Source: JAPYWM01 sp964489015
GTDB taxonomy: Bacteria > Bacteroidota > Bacteroidia > SpSt-205
Length of the DNA: 64,000 nucleotides
Reading direction: 5' to 3'
Assembly (NCBI GenBank): GCA_964489015.1
Contig: CAZAXD010000001.1
Location: forward strand, 1-64,000
Shown here: piece after piece, positions 52,536-60,828 of the stretch
Layout: each line of letters begins with the position of its first letter
Numbering within the stretch: position 1 is the stretch's first letter
Notes under the pieces: model-generated
Told to the model about the DNA's origin: nothing
Databases searched by the model: none
Seen by the model: the letters and a program-made list of their open reading frames with translations, nothing else
Program-made: the position numbers and the translations under genes

Positions 52536-52823
52536 ATGGAATCGCGTGAGGTGTATTCTGTCAAGGTACGAGCGGGGAAGCGTACGTATATCTTTGACGT
52601 TCGTTCGACCCGTGGTCGGGATTATTACATCACTATTACGGAAACGAAGCGGGACTTTTCCGGTAGTGTCAGCCAAAAGCAAAAGCTGTTTCTCTACAAA
52701 GAGGATTTTACAAAGTTTCAGCGAGCCCTTGATCAAGTGATCAATCACGTCAAGACGGAGCTATTGCCGGATTTTGACTATGACCGGGTAGGTGGGGCAT
52801 CGGAGGAAGAGGAGGAAAGCTGA
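52536..52823 (+). CDS. DUF3276 (PUR-alpha-like) protein
   Basis: 95 residues starting MESREVYSVKVRAGKRTYIF, with YYITITETKRD and KQKLFLYKEDFTKFQRAL and an acidic tail (SEEEEES). The family folds like the PUR nucleic-acid-binding repeat and is common in Bacteroidota; binding to single-stranded DNA or RNA is plausible. The frame is open from 52512, but ATG 52536 starts the conserved part. The 3' end overlaps the convergent kinase gene by 74 nt. Confidence 0.88.
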   Translation: MESREVYSVKVRAGKRTYIFDVRSTRGRDYYITITETKRDFSGSVSQKQKLFLYKEDFTKFQRALDQVINHVKTELLPDFDYDRVGGASEEEEES

Positions 52824-54750
52824 GTCGGGCTTCGGTCAGGCCATCCGCTCGCCGGCTGAGCACAAAGGTAGCAGCCGCTCCATAAATCTGATGGAGTCGA
52901 CTACGTAGATTAGACAGGCCAATACCTCCAGATAAAGAGTGCAAGCTGGGACCTGGTCCGTCATCTAGGATACGAATAGTCAAATATCCCTGCTCTTCTT
53001 CCAAGCAAATCTGCAATTGGGTAGGCTCTTTGCGGCGGGTTACAACGTGCTTGATTACATTTTCTACGAGGGTTTGCAGCGCAAAGGGCGGGATAAGGGC
53101 TTCCGGTGGCGGGTCTGGCACTTGCCAGGCTATCACTAGCCGAGCCCCAAAGCGCTGCTTCTCGATGGCGAGGTAGTCACGAAGAAGGCTGATCTCTTCC
53201 GAAAGAGGGACCAAGACGTGCTTAGCTAGGTCCAAGCTGCGCCGCAGAAGCTGCGAGACATGGATCAGGACCTTTTCTGCGAGCGGCGGATCCTCTACAA
53301 TAAGCGCCTGGAGCGTATGCAAGGCATTGAAGAGAAAATGGGGGCTAAGCTGGTGGCGTAAGGCTTGAAGCCGCGCTTCATGTGCCGTCTCATACAGGGC
53401 CAAGTGTCGCCGAGCCAGACCTACATACTGCGCAAAGCGCCCAAGCCATCGGATCTCCTCCAAGTCCAAAGAACGGCTGGCTTGGCCAATCAAGAGCCAA
53501 TAAGGAGTGCTCAGGGGGATGGCCGCTTCTAACCCGGACGAGGGCCAGGCCTTGTCTGGAACCGCCTCCCCACTCCGAGCCAACCACAGACGTTGGGGCG
53601 CCGAACTCTCCACGATGGTGCTCCAGGGAATGCCTAATTGCGCTCGAAGTATCGTTTGGACCCGCTCGGTTAGCGTCCCCGCATCGGGCGCCTCCCACAA
53701 TAGGGGGGCCTCATCTCGCAAGAATCGGCTGAGCCGCCAGCGTCGTCTAAAACGTAGGAGCCGCTCAGCCGCCTCCAAAAGAACAAGACTGCCCAATACG
53801 AGACCACCCCAAAGTCCTATGAGCTCCCCTGTGCTTAGGCCCGCCCACTTTGGAATGAAAACGCCGGCCACGCCGCCAAGGCTGAGCCCTACTACGAGAT
53901 AGAGTAGGCGCTCGCTGCGACTTAGTAGCCGAAAAATTTGCACGAGCGACGATTCATAGCCTAAAAGCGCTATGAGGCCTAGCACAAGACCCGGATGGAG
54001 GAGCAAAGTCCAGGTGAGCCAGACCAGCCCATAAAGCCATTGGCGCCAAGCTCGCATAAATCCCAGACCGCACCAACTCACCAGGGCATATAGCCACCGT
54101 GGCGCAAGATAAAACCCTAACGCTAGAACAGCCGCGTAAAAAACACCCCAGACCCAGCGGTGCCTTTTAGGATAAGTAAGCTGAAGCAGAGCCTGGCTAG
54201 CCAGAAAGCCCAGGGTTAAGCCCGGCTCTTCGACTCGATAAGCGCTACTGAGCCAGCTCGTCAAAAGAAGCAAACTCAGGAGCGTAACAGTTAGGCGATA
54301 AAGGGGGTAGATCGGCAGACCTTGCCAGCGGCGTAGCGTCCAGTACGCTCTGAATGCCAAAAGGAAGCCGATGGCCAAGGTGGCCGAAGCTACCAAGAGA
54401 CCGTGCCACGCCCGCAAGGTAGAAGGCCAACCGTACGTAGGGTAGGCCCGTATCTCGACAAACGCTAGGTGCTGGCGCTGGTCTCGGGAAATCTCATACA
54501 AAAAAAGCTGACCAGGCTCAGCAGGGGGCGGCGGCCTTTGACAAAAGACCTGGTAGTCTATCCGTTCCAAGCGGTCACCTAATCCCAGGTCGGGGGCATT
54601 GTGAAAAGGTAAACGCCCTTGGACCTGATAACGGCACGTGTCGACTGCATGCCATAAAAAGCCGTCTGTAATCTGCGGAGCTCGGTGTAATCCCCAGCCC
54701 CCTAACAGGGCTATAAGCCCCCAAGCGATGGGCTGGCCCCAACGCCTCAT
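52750..54750 (-). CDS. LytS/YehU-type sensor histidine kinase
   Basis: 666 residues. Several membrane helices (about 5-20, 115-135, 150-340) precede a linker and a His_kinase domain (from about 455) with the phospho-acceptor segment LRHQLSPHFLFNALHTL (near residue 465) and an HATPase part with the N box VENVIKHVVTRR and G box LDDGPGPSLHSL and GGIGLSNLR. Such kinases pair with LytTR response regulators; none is next to it. It starts 4 nt inside the pyk stop (ATGA). Confidence 0.9.
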   Translation of the reverse strand: MRRWGQPIAWGLIALLGGWGLHRAPQITDGFLWHAVDTCRYQVQGRLPFHNAPDLGLGDRLERIDYQVFCQRPPPPAEPGQLFLYEISRDQRQHLAFVEIRAYPTYGWPSTLRAWHGLLVASATLAIGFLLAFRAYWTLRRWQGLPIYPLYRLTVTLLSLLLLTSWLSSAYRVEEPGLTLGFLASQALLQLTYPKRHRWVWGVFYAAVLALGFYLAPRWLYALVSWCGLGFMRAWRQWLYGLVWLTWTLLLHPGLVLGLIALLGYESSLVQIFRLLSRSERLLYLVVGLSLGGVAGVFIPKWAGLSTGELIGLWGGLVLGSLVLLEAAERLLRFRRRWRLSRFLRDEAPLLWEAPDAGTLTERVQTILRAQLGIPWSTIVESSAPQRLWLARSGEAVPDKAWPSSGLEAAIPLSTPYWLLIGQASRSLDLEEIRWLGRFAQYVGLARRHLALYETAHEARLQALRHQLSPHFLFNALHTLQALIVEDPPLAEKVLIHVSQLLRRSLDLAKHVLVPLSEEISLLRDYLAIEKQRFGARLVIAWQVPDPPPEALIPPFALQTLVENVIKHVVTRRKEPTQLQICLEEEQGYLTIRILDDGPGPSLHSLSGGIGLSNLRSRLHQIYGAAATFVLSRRADGLTEARLSFPPLPPMPHLPGHSQNPAIAPS

Positions 54751-56174
54751 TCTACCATAGTAATATGCAGGGTATTGGTGCGGCGACGAGCACGGAGCGG
54801 CATCGATACCGCAAAAACTAGCCGATCCCCCGCCTTTACATAGCCTAAATCTTTGAGGATTTGGGACACATCAGTAATCGTGTCATAGGCGGTTTCGTAA
54901 CGCCGATAAAAAAAGCCTCTTATACCCCATAGCAGACTCAGGCCGTTGAGAATCTTAGGATTGGGCGTAAAAATAAAAATGTCCGTAGCGGGTCGCCAGC
55001 GAGCAAGCTCATAGGCCGTATAGCCCGAGTAGGTTAGCCCGACGAGGGCCGTAGCTGGCAAAGCCGAAGCCAAAGCGCAAGCGGTCCAGCACACCGCATC
55101 TGACTCAAAGGTGGCGGACTCTTTAGCGGGACGCCCCGAGCGCTGATAAATGGCGCTTTGCTTTTCGGCTTCTTGGAGGATGCGATGTAAATACTCAATG
55201 GCAGCGACAGGGTGAGCCCCTACGCTCGTTTCGCCACTTAGCATGACGGCATCGGCGCCGTCTAGCACCGCATTCGCTACGTCTGTGACCTCGGCTCGAG
55301 TCGGGGACGGATTTTGGATCATGCTCTCCAGCATCTGCGTGGCTACGACACAAGGCCTACTCAGGGCTGCACACCGGACGATAATATGCTTTTGCCAGAA
55401 AGGCACCTGTTCGATCGGAATCTCTACCCCAAGGTCCCCGCGGGCGACCATGATGGCGTCACTCGCTGCGATAATAGCGTCGATATTTTCCAGCGCTTCT
55501 GGACGCTCAATCTTGGCCATGACCCGCGTCGTAACCCCGAAGCGGCGCAAAAAACTCCGCACGGCTAAAATATCATCCACCGACCGCACAAAGGACAAGG
55601 CTACCCAGTCTAAGCCCTCCTGTACAATATGATGGAGGTCCTCCCAGTCTTTTTCGGAAAGCGTAGGCAGCGAAATAGGGCGTCCTGGTAGGTTGATCCC
55701 TTTACGGCTGCCGATGCGATCCCCGCTAAGGACCTTAACCGCGACTTCTCCCCGTTTATCGCTCTGAATGACTTCTAACCGAATCCGCCCATCCTCGACT
55801 AGGATGATATCTCCGGGCTCTACGTCTTTTGCTAATGTCTCGTATTCAACGGGTATGTAAGGCGGCTCGGCTGCTTGTACCCTGGTACTAAAGATAAGCT
55901 GGTCGCCAGGGGCGATGGGAATCGGCTTGTCGAGCTTGCCAATCCGCATCTTGGGGCCTTGGAGATCGGCTAAAAGCCCCACTCGGGTCCCCATGGCTAA
56001 ATTGAGTCGGCGAATCTCCTGAATAAAGTGCATATGGCTAGACCAGTCGCCGTGGCTGAGATTGAGGCGAAAAACGTCTACCCCGGCTACGATGAGCTCT
56101 CGTAAGACATGAGGGTCGGCACAGGCCGGGCCGGCTGTGGCGATGATCTTGGTCCGACCGTAGGGGGGTCTCAT
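54747..56174 (-). CDS. pyk: Pyruvate kinase
   Basis: 475 residues. Final ATP-yielding step of glycolysis. The N-terminal KIIATAGPACAD, RLNLSHGDWSSH, the catalytic MAKIERPEALENIDAI (Lys/Glu), the GDLGVEIPIEQVP segment and ATQMLESMIQNPSPTRAE are all canonical. It starts 4 nt inside the engB stop, hence tightly coupled. Confidence 0.97.
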   Translation of the reverse strand: MRPPYGRTKIIATAGPACADPHVLRELIVAGVDVFRLNLSHGDWSSHMHFIQEIRRLNLAMGTRVGLLADLQGPKMRIGKLDKPIPIAPGDQLIFSTRVQAAEPPYIPVEYETLAKDVEPGDIILVEDGRIRLEVIQSDKRGEVAVKVLSGDRIGSRKGINLPGRPISLPTLSEKDWEDLHHIVQEGLDWVALSFVRSVDDILAVRSFLRRFGVTTRVMAKIERPEALENIDAIIAASDAIMVARGDLGVEIPIEQVPFWQKHIIVRCAALSRPCVVATQMLESMIQNPSPTRAEVTDVANAVLDGADAVMLSGETSVGAHPVAAIEYLHRILQEAEKQSAIYQRSGRPAKESATFESDAVCWTACALASALPATALVGLTYSGYTAYELARWRPATDIFIFTPNPKILNGLSLLWGIRGFFYRRYETAYDTITDVSQILKDLGYVKAGDRLVFAVSMPLRARRRTNTLHITMVE

Positions 56175-56719
56175 GGGGTCAAAGGTAAGAGCCGACTTCG
56201 AAGCCAGTCTAGAAAAGCCGGAATCCCCTCACCGGTGCGCGCGGCGATCCAGCCCCAATAAAGCGGTTCTGGGAAGGCTGTTGGTAAACGGCGCTTTTGC
56301 TGGTAAAGGGCTTTCTGGGAGAGCGCATCTACCTTATTAGCCAAGATGCAAAAGGGTAGTTCATGTTGCAAGAGCCACTGAGTCCATTGCTGATCGAGAG
56401 CTTGGGGCGGGATGCGGCTATCTATAACTATGACCACCAGAGGGCGCCTGCTTCGGAGAAAAGCCTCTACCTCCGCTAGCCAGGCCTTTCGGGTAGTGAC
56501 CGCTGTGCGAGCATAGCCATAGCCCGGTAAATCTGCCCATAAGATCGTCTCGGTAGGATATAAGCTAACCCGGCGTGTGCGGCCAGGTGTGCGGCTGACG
56601 GCGGCGACGGCGCGCCCTACCAGCCTATTGAGAAGAGAGGATTTGCCTACGTTGGAGCGCCCGGAAAGGGCTACTATCAGCTGCTCGGGCCCAGCATTCA
56701 CCAGCCCGAATATACACAC
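56171..56719 (-). CDS. engB: EngB/YihA ribosome-biogenesis GTPase
   Basis: 182 residues. G1 is SGRSNVGKSSLLNRL, G3 is DLPGYG and G4 is ANKVDAL; these define the EngB group involved in 50S subunit assembly. GTG 56719 is used because it lies 29 nt after a TATATTTG box (56749-56756) and gives the normal short N terminus; the open frame extends to 56863 without support. The first 95 nt, including the G1 codons, overlap the DUF1684 gene in another frame of the same strand. Confidence 0.85.
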   Translation of the reverse strand: MCIFGLVNAGPEQLIVALSGRSNVGKSSLLNRLVGRAVAAVSRTPGRTRRVSLYPTETILWADLPGYGYARTAVTTRKAWLAEVEAFLRSRRPLVVIVIDSRIPPQALDQQWTQWLLQHELPFCILANKVDALSQKALYQQKRRLPTAFPEPLYWGWIAARTGEGIPAFLDWLRSRLLPLTP

Positions 56720-57305
56720 AAAAGCGGTTGGTTGGCGGCGGTAAATGGCAAATATAGCGCGGATTATAGGCGCAAAAAGGAAAGTAAGCGCGGTTGAAAT
56801 CCACCTCGGCGGTATCGCCGCGCACGACAAGCGGGACATACCGGCCATTTTCGTAGGTCTCACCCAGGGCCGCAGTGGAATCCCAAAAGGCTAAGTAAGG
56901 ATTTTGGCCTTGCGCATCGCCGTACACCAACAGAGTCGCTGGGGATCGGCAGTTGTCAAGCGTAGGTAGGTTTAGGGTTAAGTACCCAATGACTGGCAAA
57001 AGGCTACCCGTTGCGGCTCTGAAAGTACCTTGCAAACACCACTGCTGATTCGGTGCATAATAATGTAGTCCCTCAAACTGGGGGCGCGCCTCTGGCGGAA
57101 TAGGCGACGCTTCTGCCTCCCGAAAAAGACTGTCTTTCTGCCGACGCACTTGACTAAGCTGCCTGGCGTAGGTTAGACTATCTACCGCTTCACAAGGAGC
57201 GGGTATAGCACTCAGCGCTGCTTTTTTCTGGGGCCAAAAAAGAACGCCCACCACTATAAGCCCCACTAGCAGTAATAACAACGGCCAGCGAACTGGTGCC
57301 TGCAT
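56625..57305 (-). CDS. DUF1684 lipoprotein-like/membrane-anchored protein
   Basis: 226 residues. An N-terminal helix (about 8-25) anchors a domain with FEGLHYYAPNQQWCL, YENGRYVPLVV and the family's C-terminal hallmark DFNRAYFPFCAYNPRYICH, then PPPTNRFCVYIRAGE. DUF1684 function is unknown. The usual domain ends near AGE; the extra 20 or so residues (CWARAADSSPF onward) are a by-product of the overlap with engB. It lies 4 nt from metF. Confidence 0.85.
   Translation of the reverse strand: MQAPVRWPLLLLLVGLIVVGVLFWPQKKAALSAIPAPCEAVDSLTYARQLSQVRRQKDSLFREAEASPIPPEARPQFEGLHYYAPNQQWCLQGTFRAATGSLLPVIGYLTLNLPTLDNCRSPATLLVYGDAQGQNPYLAFWDSTAALGETYENGRYVPLVVRGDTAEVDFNRAYFPFCAYNPRYICHLPPPTNRFCVYIRAGECWARAADSSPFRALQRRQILSSQ
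56749..56756 (-). promoter_or_regulatory. Promoter box TATATTTG for engB
   Basis: TAnnTTTG match, 29 nt before GTG 56719; inside DUF1684. Confidence 0.4.
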
Positions 57306-57308
57306 GGG

Positions 57309-58268
57309 CTAGTCCAGGCGAAGCCTTTTCATGAGCTCGATAAGGGGCTTCGTGTAAAGCATGGTATAGAAGTGCAAATTTTTGACACCATGTTGAATGA
57401 GGTCCTGCACCTGGTGATAAGCCCACTCAATTCCCACTTGAAGCACTTCTCGATCGTCCTTGGCTTTCAGGACCGCCTCGGCAAGCGCCTCAGGAATAGA
57501 AATGTGGAAGCTTCGAGGCAGCGTATAGAGGTGGTCTTTTTTGGTTAGGATCTTCAGCCCTGGGATGATGGGCATATAGATGCCTAAGCTGTACGCCCTT
57601 TCCAGAAGCTGGTAATAAGCTTGATTGTCAAAAAACATCTGGGTAATCGCATAGCTAGCGCCCGCGTCTTGTTTGCGCTTGAGGTTGAGGAGGTCCAGAT
57701 GGAGGTTGGGGGCTTGATAGTGCTTTTCCGGATAAGCGGCTACCCCTACGCAAAAGTGAGTCGGTTCGCCATCGGTTAGCTCATCGAGATAAACGCCGCG
57801 GTTCATATTCATGATCTGCTCAACGAGGTCAGCCGCATACAGATTGACGGTTCGGTCGGGGCTGGGTGGGCGGGCATACTTCTCTTCGCCTTGCAAGGCG
57901 AGTACGTTATTTACGCCGAGGTAATGCAGCTCTATGAGGGCATCTTCTGTTTCTTCACGGGTGAAGCCGTGGCAGAGTAGGTGGGCGANNNNNNNNNNCT
58001 CGATGCCGTATTTGTACTTAATCACGGCAGCTAAGCCGAAGGTACCCGGGCTTCGACGGCGCACCCTACGGCGGAAGCTGCCATCGGCTTGCTCCTGCCA
58101 GAGGACTTCGGCCGCATGCGAGGTAATATTAACATAGCGCGGTCTATAGGGAAGGAGACTTTCTAGGGCAGCATGAAAGGCCTCTACACGCCCACCGCGC
58201 CGAGGGGGAATGATTTCGATGCTGATGAACGGGCCGCTTTCCCGCTCAAGGATCTCCCGCACGTGCAT
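57309..58268 (-). CDS. metF: Methylenetetrahydrofolate reductase
   Basis: 320 residues (4 of them unknown from the N run at 57989-57998). FAD enzyme reducing methylene-THF to methyl-THF for methionine synthesis. Motifs: ISIEIIPPRRGG near the N terminus, IKYKYGIE before the gap and HLLCHGFTREETEDAL after it, then GVNNVLALQGEE, ITQMFFDN and IPGLKILTKKD. The 10-N run is consistent with 3-4 missing residues in a conserved stretch. ATG 58268 overlaps the upstream gene's end by 23 nt. Confidence 0.94.
   Translation of the reverse strand: MHVREILERESGPFISIEIIPPRRGGRVEAFHAALESLLPYRPRYVNITSHAAEVLWQEQADGSFRRRVRRRSPGTFGLAAVIKYKYGIEXXXXAHLLCHGFTREETEDALIELHYLGVNNVLALQGEEKYARPPSPDRTVNLYAADLVEQIMNMNRGVYLDELTDGEPTHFCVGVAAYPEKHYQAPNLHLDLLNLKRKQDAGASYAITQMFFDNQAYYQLLERAYSLGIYMPIIPGLKILTKKDHLYTLPRSFHISIPEALAEAVLKAKDDREVLQVGIEWAYHQVQDLIQHGVKNLHFYTMLYTKPLIELMKRLRLD
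57989..57998. other. Assembly gap of 10 Ns inside metF
   Basis: Ten unknown bases in a conserved part of the coding region; the frame continues on both sides. Confidence 0.95.
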
Positions 58269-58578
58269 GGTCCAAAGTTCGCCAGATCCGGTTAAAAAAA
58301 GCGACAAGGCTTTCCCGCAGAAACTGCTCATCCTGGGGCGCCTCTGCCATCAGCGTGAAGGTAGGCCACCCGGCCTCCTCGCCTGTCTGCTTAGCATAGC
58401 CGGCGGCTTCGAGTAAAGTGCGGTAGCCTAACTCAATAAGGTTTTGCTTGGCCATGCGGTCAAAGGGCTTGGGCCAATCACCCAGCCGGTGCAAGCCAAC
58501 TAGGAGCAGGGCCCCCTCTACAGACGCCGTTACCCCGTAGCGCCGAGTAAATTCCATCTCAAAAGCGTCCCATGTCAC
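58246..58578 (-). CDS. Small hypothetical protein upstream of metF
   Basis: 110 residues, helical, with FEMEFTRRYGVTASVEGALL, KQNLIELGYRTLLEAAGY and FNRIWRTL. No family recognised, but the sequence looks coding, and promoter box TAAGTTTG (58583-58590) is 4 nt before GTG 58578. It overlaps metF by 23 nt and leads the six-gene operon (metF, DUF1684, engB, pyk, kinase). A helper role for metF or a regulator are both open. Confidence 0.7.
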   Translation of the reverse strand: MTWDAFEMEFTRRYGVTASVEGALLLVGLHRLGDWPKPFDRMAKQNLIELGYRTLLEAAGYAKQTGEEAGWPTFTLMAEAPQDEQFLRESLVAFFNRIWRTLDHARAGDP

Positions 58579-58582
58579 CCTG

Positions 58583-58590
58583 CAAACTTA
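58583..58590 (-). promoter_or_regulatory. Promoter box TAAGTTTG for the metF operon
   Basis: TAnnTTTG match, 4 nt before GTG 58578; back-to-back with the box at 58600-58607. Confidence 0.58.
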
Positions 58591-58599
58591 TCAATTCCG

Positions 58600-58607
58600 T
58601 ACTTTTA
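58600..58607 (+). promoter_or_regulatory. Promoter box TACTTTTA for the acylase
   Basis: One mismatch to TAnnTTTG, 4 nt before GTG 58612. Confidence 0.45.
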
Positions 58608-58611
58608 GCGA

Positions 58612-60759
58612 GTGCGCTGGATCACCATCTCACTGCTGGGCTTTGTCCTCTGGGGACAATCTATTAGCATTTATCGAGATAGCCTGGGAACGCCGCATAT
58701 TTTCGGCCAGACAGATGCCGACTGTGCGTATGGCTTAGCATGGGCCCACGCCGAAGATGATTTTTCGCGGTTGCAGTATGTGCTGGCCTTAGCTAAAGGT
58801 CGGGTGGGGCGCTGGATGGGCAAAGAAGGCGCGGCTTTAGACTACTTTGCGCATTTTATCGGGGCATTTAGGCTATCACGCTATTACTATGATAGCTTAC
58901 CGACGCCCATGCGCCAGCTTTTAGCAACTTATGCGGAAGGGCTCAATACTTATGCGACTAAGCACCCTGACCAGATCCTGGATCGAAAGCTTTTTCCCGT
59001 GTGCGGGGAGGATATTCTGCGGGGGTACCTTATCGTCTTGTCTGGGATGGTAGGGGCCGGACAAGCCCTGCAAGCGGCTATGCGAGATCGCCCCCACCTC
59101 TTTAGCGTACGGGCTGGATCCAATGCGATCGCTATTCACCGGAGCCATACCGAGGAAGGCGCCACCTTTCTGCTTATCAATCCCCATGTGCCTATTGAAG
59201 GTGTTTTTCGCTGGTACGAAGCCTACCTCCACAGTCAAGAGGGCTGGCAGGTCTTAGGCGGCTTCTTTCCGGGGAGTGTCGCACCGGGTCTCGGAACGAA
59301 TCCCTATTTAGGTTGGGGGGTTACGTTCAACTGGCCGGATTTTGTAGACACGTACCAGCTTAGGATGCATCCCAAAGATCGCCGCTTGTACCGCGTAGAT
59401 GATCATTGGGAGACCTTAGCGGTCCAAAAGGTTCGGCTAACGGTTCGGCTCTTTCCCAAAGGCGGCCGAATGGTCCAAGGCTGGCCTGTTCAGGGCTTTT
59501 CGCGGGTGCATGGCCCTTGCCTCACGATTAAGCGCAACATCGAGTCAAGCCGATTTGGCCCCGTAGTGCGTACCAAAAAAGCCGTGTATGCATTACGCTT
59601 TCCTATTGAGCGTTTCTACCTGGCCCCCTATGAGTGGTACCGCCTCAGCAAGGCTCGCTCGTTTAGTGAATTTTATCAAGCGTTAGCCATTCAGGGGATC
59701 CCTCATTTCAATTTCGTGTATGCTGATCCGGATACCATTTTTTACCTCTTCAATGCGACGTTGCCAGAGCGTGCGCCCCAGTATGATTGGCAGGGCTTTT
59801 TGCCGGGTGACACCGAAAAGACCCTCTGGAGGCGTTACCTAACCTTGGCCGAGTTACCCCAGGTGCTGAACCCGCCCTGCGGATATGTCTTTTCGGTTAA
59901 TAATAGCCCCTTTTTGGTAAGCTGTCCGGAAGCTTCCCCGCGTGAAGCTGATTTTCCATCCCAGCACGGTTTCAATTGGAACCACCATAACAACCGCGAG
60001 TATCGGCTTCGGGAGCTGATGGAGGGACGTCCTCGGTTTTCGTGGGACGACTTTCTACGCATCAAGTATGATAAGCAATACCCTAAGGCGGGGCCGATTA
60101 GGGCGGTATGGGCGGCCTTTGCCAATCTACCGGATACGAACGACCTGCATCTCAGCGAAGCTCTTCGCTTAGTTCGTTCCTGGGACTTCTCAGGCCAGCT
60201 CGAGAGCGAATCGGCCGCGCTGATCACCTTGGCCGTGTCTTATGCCTTTCGCAAGCACGATATCCCGGGGTATAACTGGTTGGAGCAGGGCCGCTTTGAT
60301 CTGCCTACCCGTGCCAGCTGGGAGGCGCTAGCCTGGGCTGCTCGCCAGCTCAAAAAGCATTACGGTCGCCTGGCAGTGCCCTTGGGTACGCTACAAGGCT
60401 TGTATGTGCGGGATACGCTATATCCCTTGGGCGGATTGCCAGAGCAGCTAGCGCCTGCCTATGGCACTTGGGACGAAAAGCTGGGCCTGATGCGCGTGGA
60501 AGCCGGCGACACCTACATCCAAATGGTGCGCTTTTATCCGCCAGATGCTCAGGGGCGGCGCCCCTTGCCAGTCGTAGAGAGCGTTTTACCTATGGGGGTG
60601 AGCGCCGACCCCAAGAGTCCCCACTATGCTGACCAAGTGCCCCTCTTCACCCTAGGTAAACGTAAGACCATGACACTGGACCCTGCTTCTATTCGGGCCA
60701 AGGCCGTACAGGTTTATCAACTCTCGCGTCCTGTGTCGAACGGCGACGAGGCTCCCTAA
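58612..60759 (+). CDS. Penicillin acylase-family Ntn hydrolase (secreted)
   Basis: 715 residues. A signal peptide (MRWITISLLGFVLWGQS) leads to the alpha-chain domain (IYRDSLGTPHIFGQTDADCA, AHAEDDFSRLQ). The autocatalytic cleavage site with the N-terminal serine nucleophile is in VRAGSNAIAIH. Later segments LNPPCGYVFSVNNSPF and NREYRLRELM fit the beta chain. The family includes penicillin, cephalosporin and N-acyl-homoserine lactone acylases; the substrate here is unknown. GTG 58612 follows a degenerate box by 4 nt. The stop is followed in the same frame by the truncated SBBP-repeat sequence. Confidence 0.9.
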   Translation: MRWITISLLGFVLWGQSISIYRDSLGTPHIFGQTDADCAYGLAWAHAEDDFSRLQYVLALAKGRVGRWMGKEGAALDYFAHFIGAFRLSRYYYDSLPTPMRQLLATYAEGLNTYATKHPDQILDRKLFPVCGEDILRGYLIVLSGMVGAGQALQAAMRDRPHLFSVRAGSNAIAIHRSHTEEGATFLLINPHVPIEGVFRWYEAYLHSQEGWQVLGGFFPGSVAPGLGTNPYLGWGVTFNWPDFVDTYQLRMHPKDRRLYRVDDHWETLAVQKVRLTVRLFPKGGRMVQGWPVQGFSRVHGPCLTIKRNIESSRFGPVVRTKKAVYALRFPIERFYLAPYEWYRLSKARSFSEFYQALAIQGIPHFNFVYADPDTIFYLFNATLPERAPQYDWQGFLPGDTEKTLWRRYLTLAELPQVLNPPCGYVFSVNNSPFLVSCPEASPREADFPSQHGFNWNHHNNREYRLRELMEGRPRFSWDDFLRIKYDKQYPKAGPIRAVWAAFANLPDTNDLHLSEALRLVRSWDFSGQLESESAALITLAVSYAFRKHDIPGYNWLEQGRFDLPTRASWEALAWAARQLKKHYGRLAVPLGTLQGLYVRDTLYPLGGLPEQLAPAYGTWDEKLGLMRVEAGDTYIQMVRFYPPDAQGRRPLPVVESVLPMGVSADPKSPHYADQVPLFTLGKRKTMTLDPASIRAKAVQVYQLSRPVSNGDEAP

Positions 60760-60828
60760 TATCCCGCTTTCCATCCTCTCTTTTGGGCTACGTATTACGG
60801 CGGCAGTGGGAATGAAGAGGGGCGTAAT

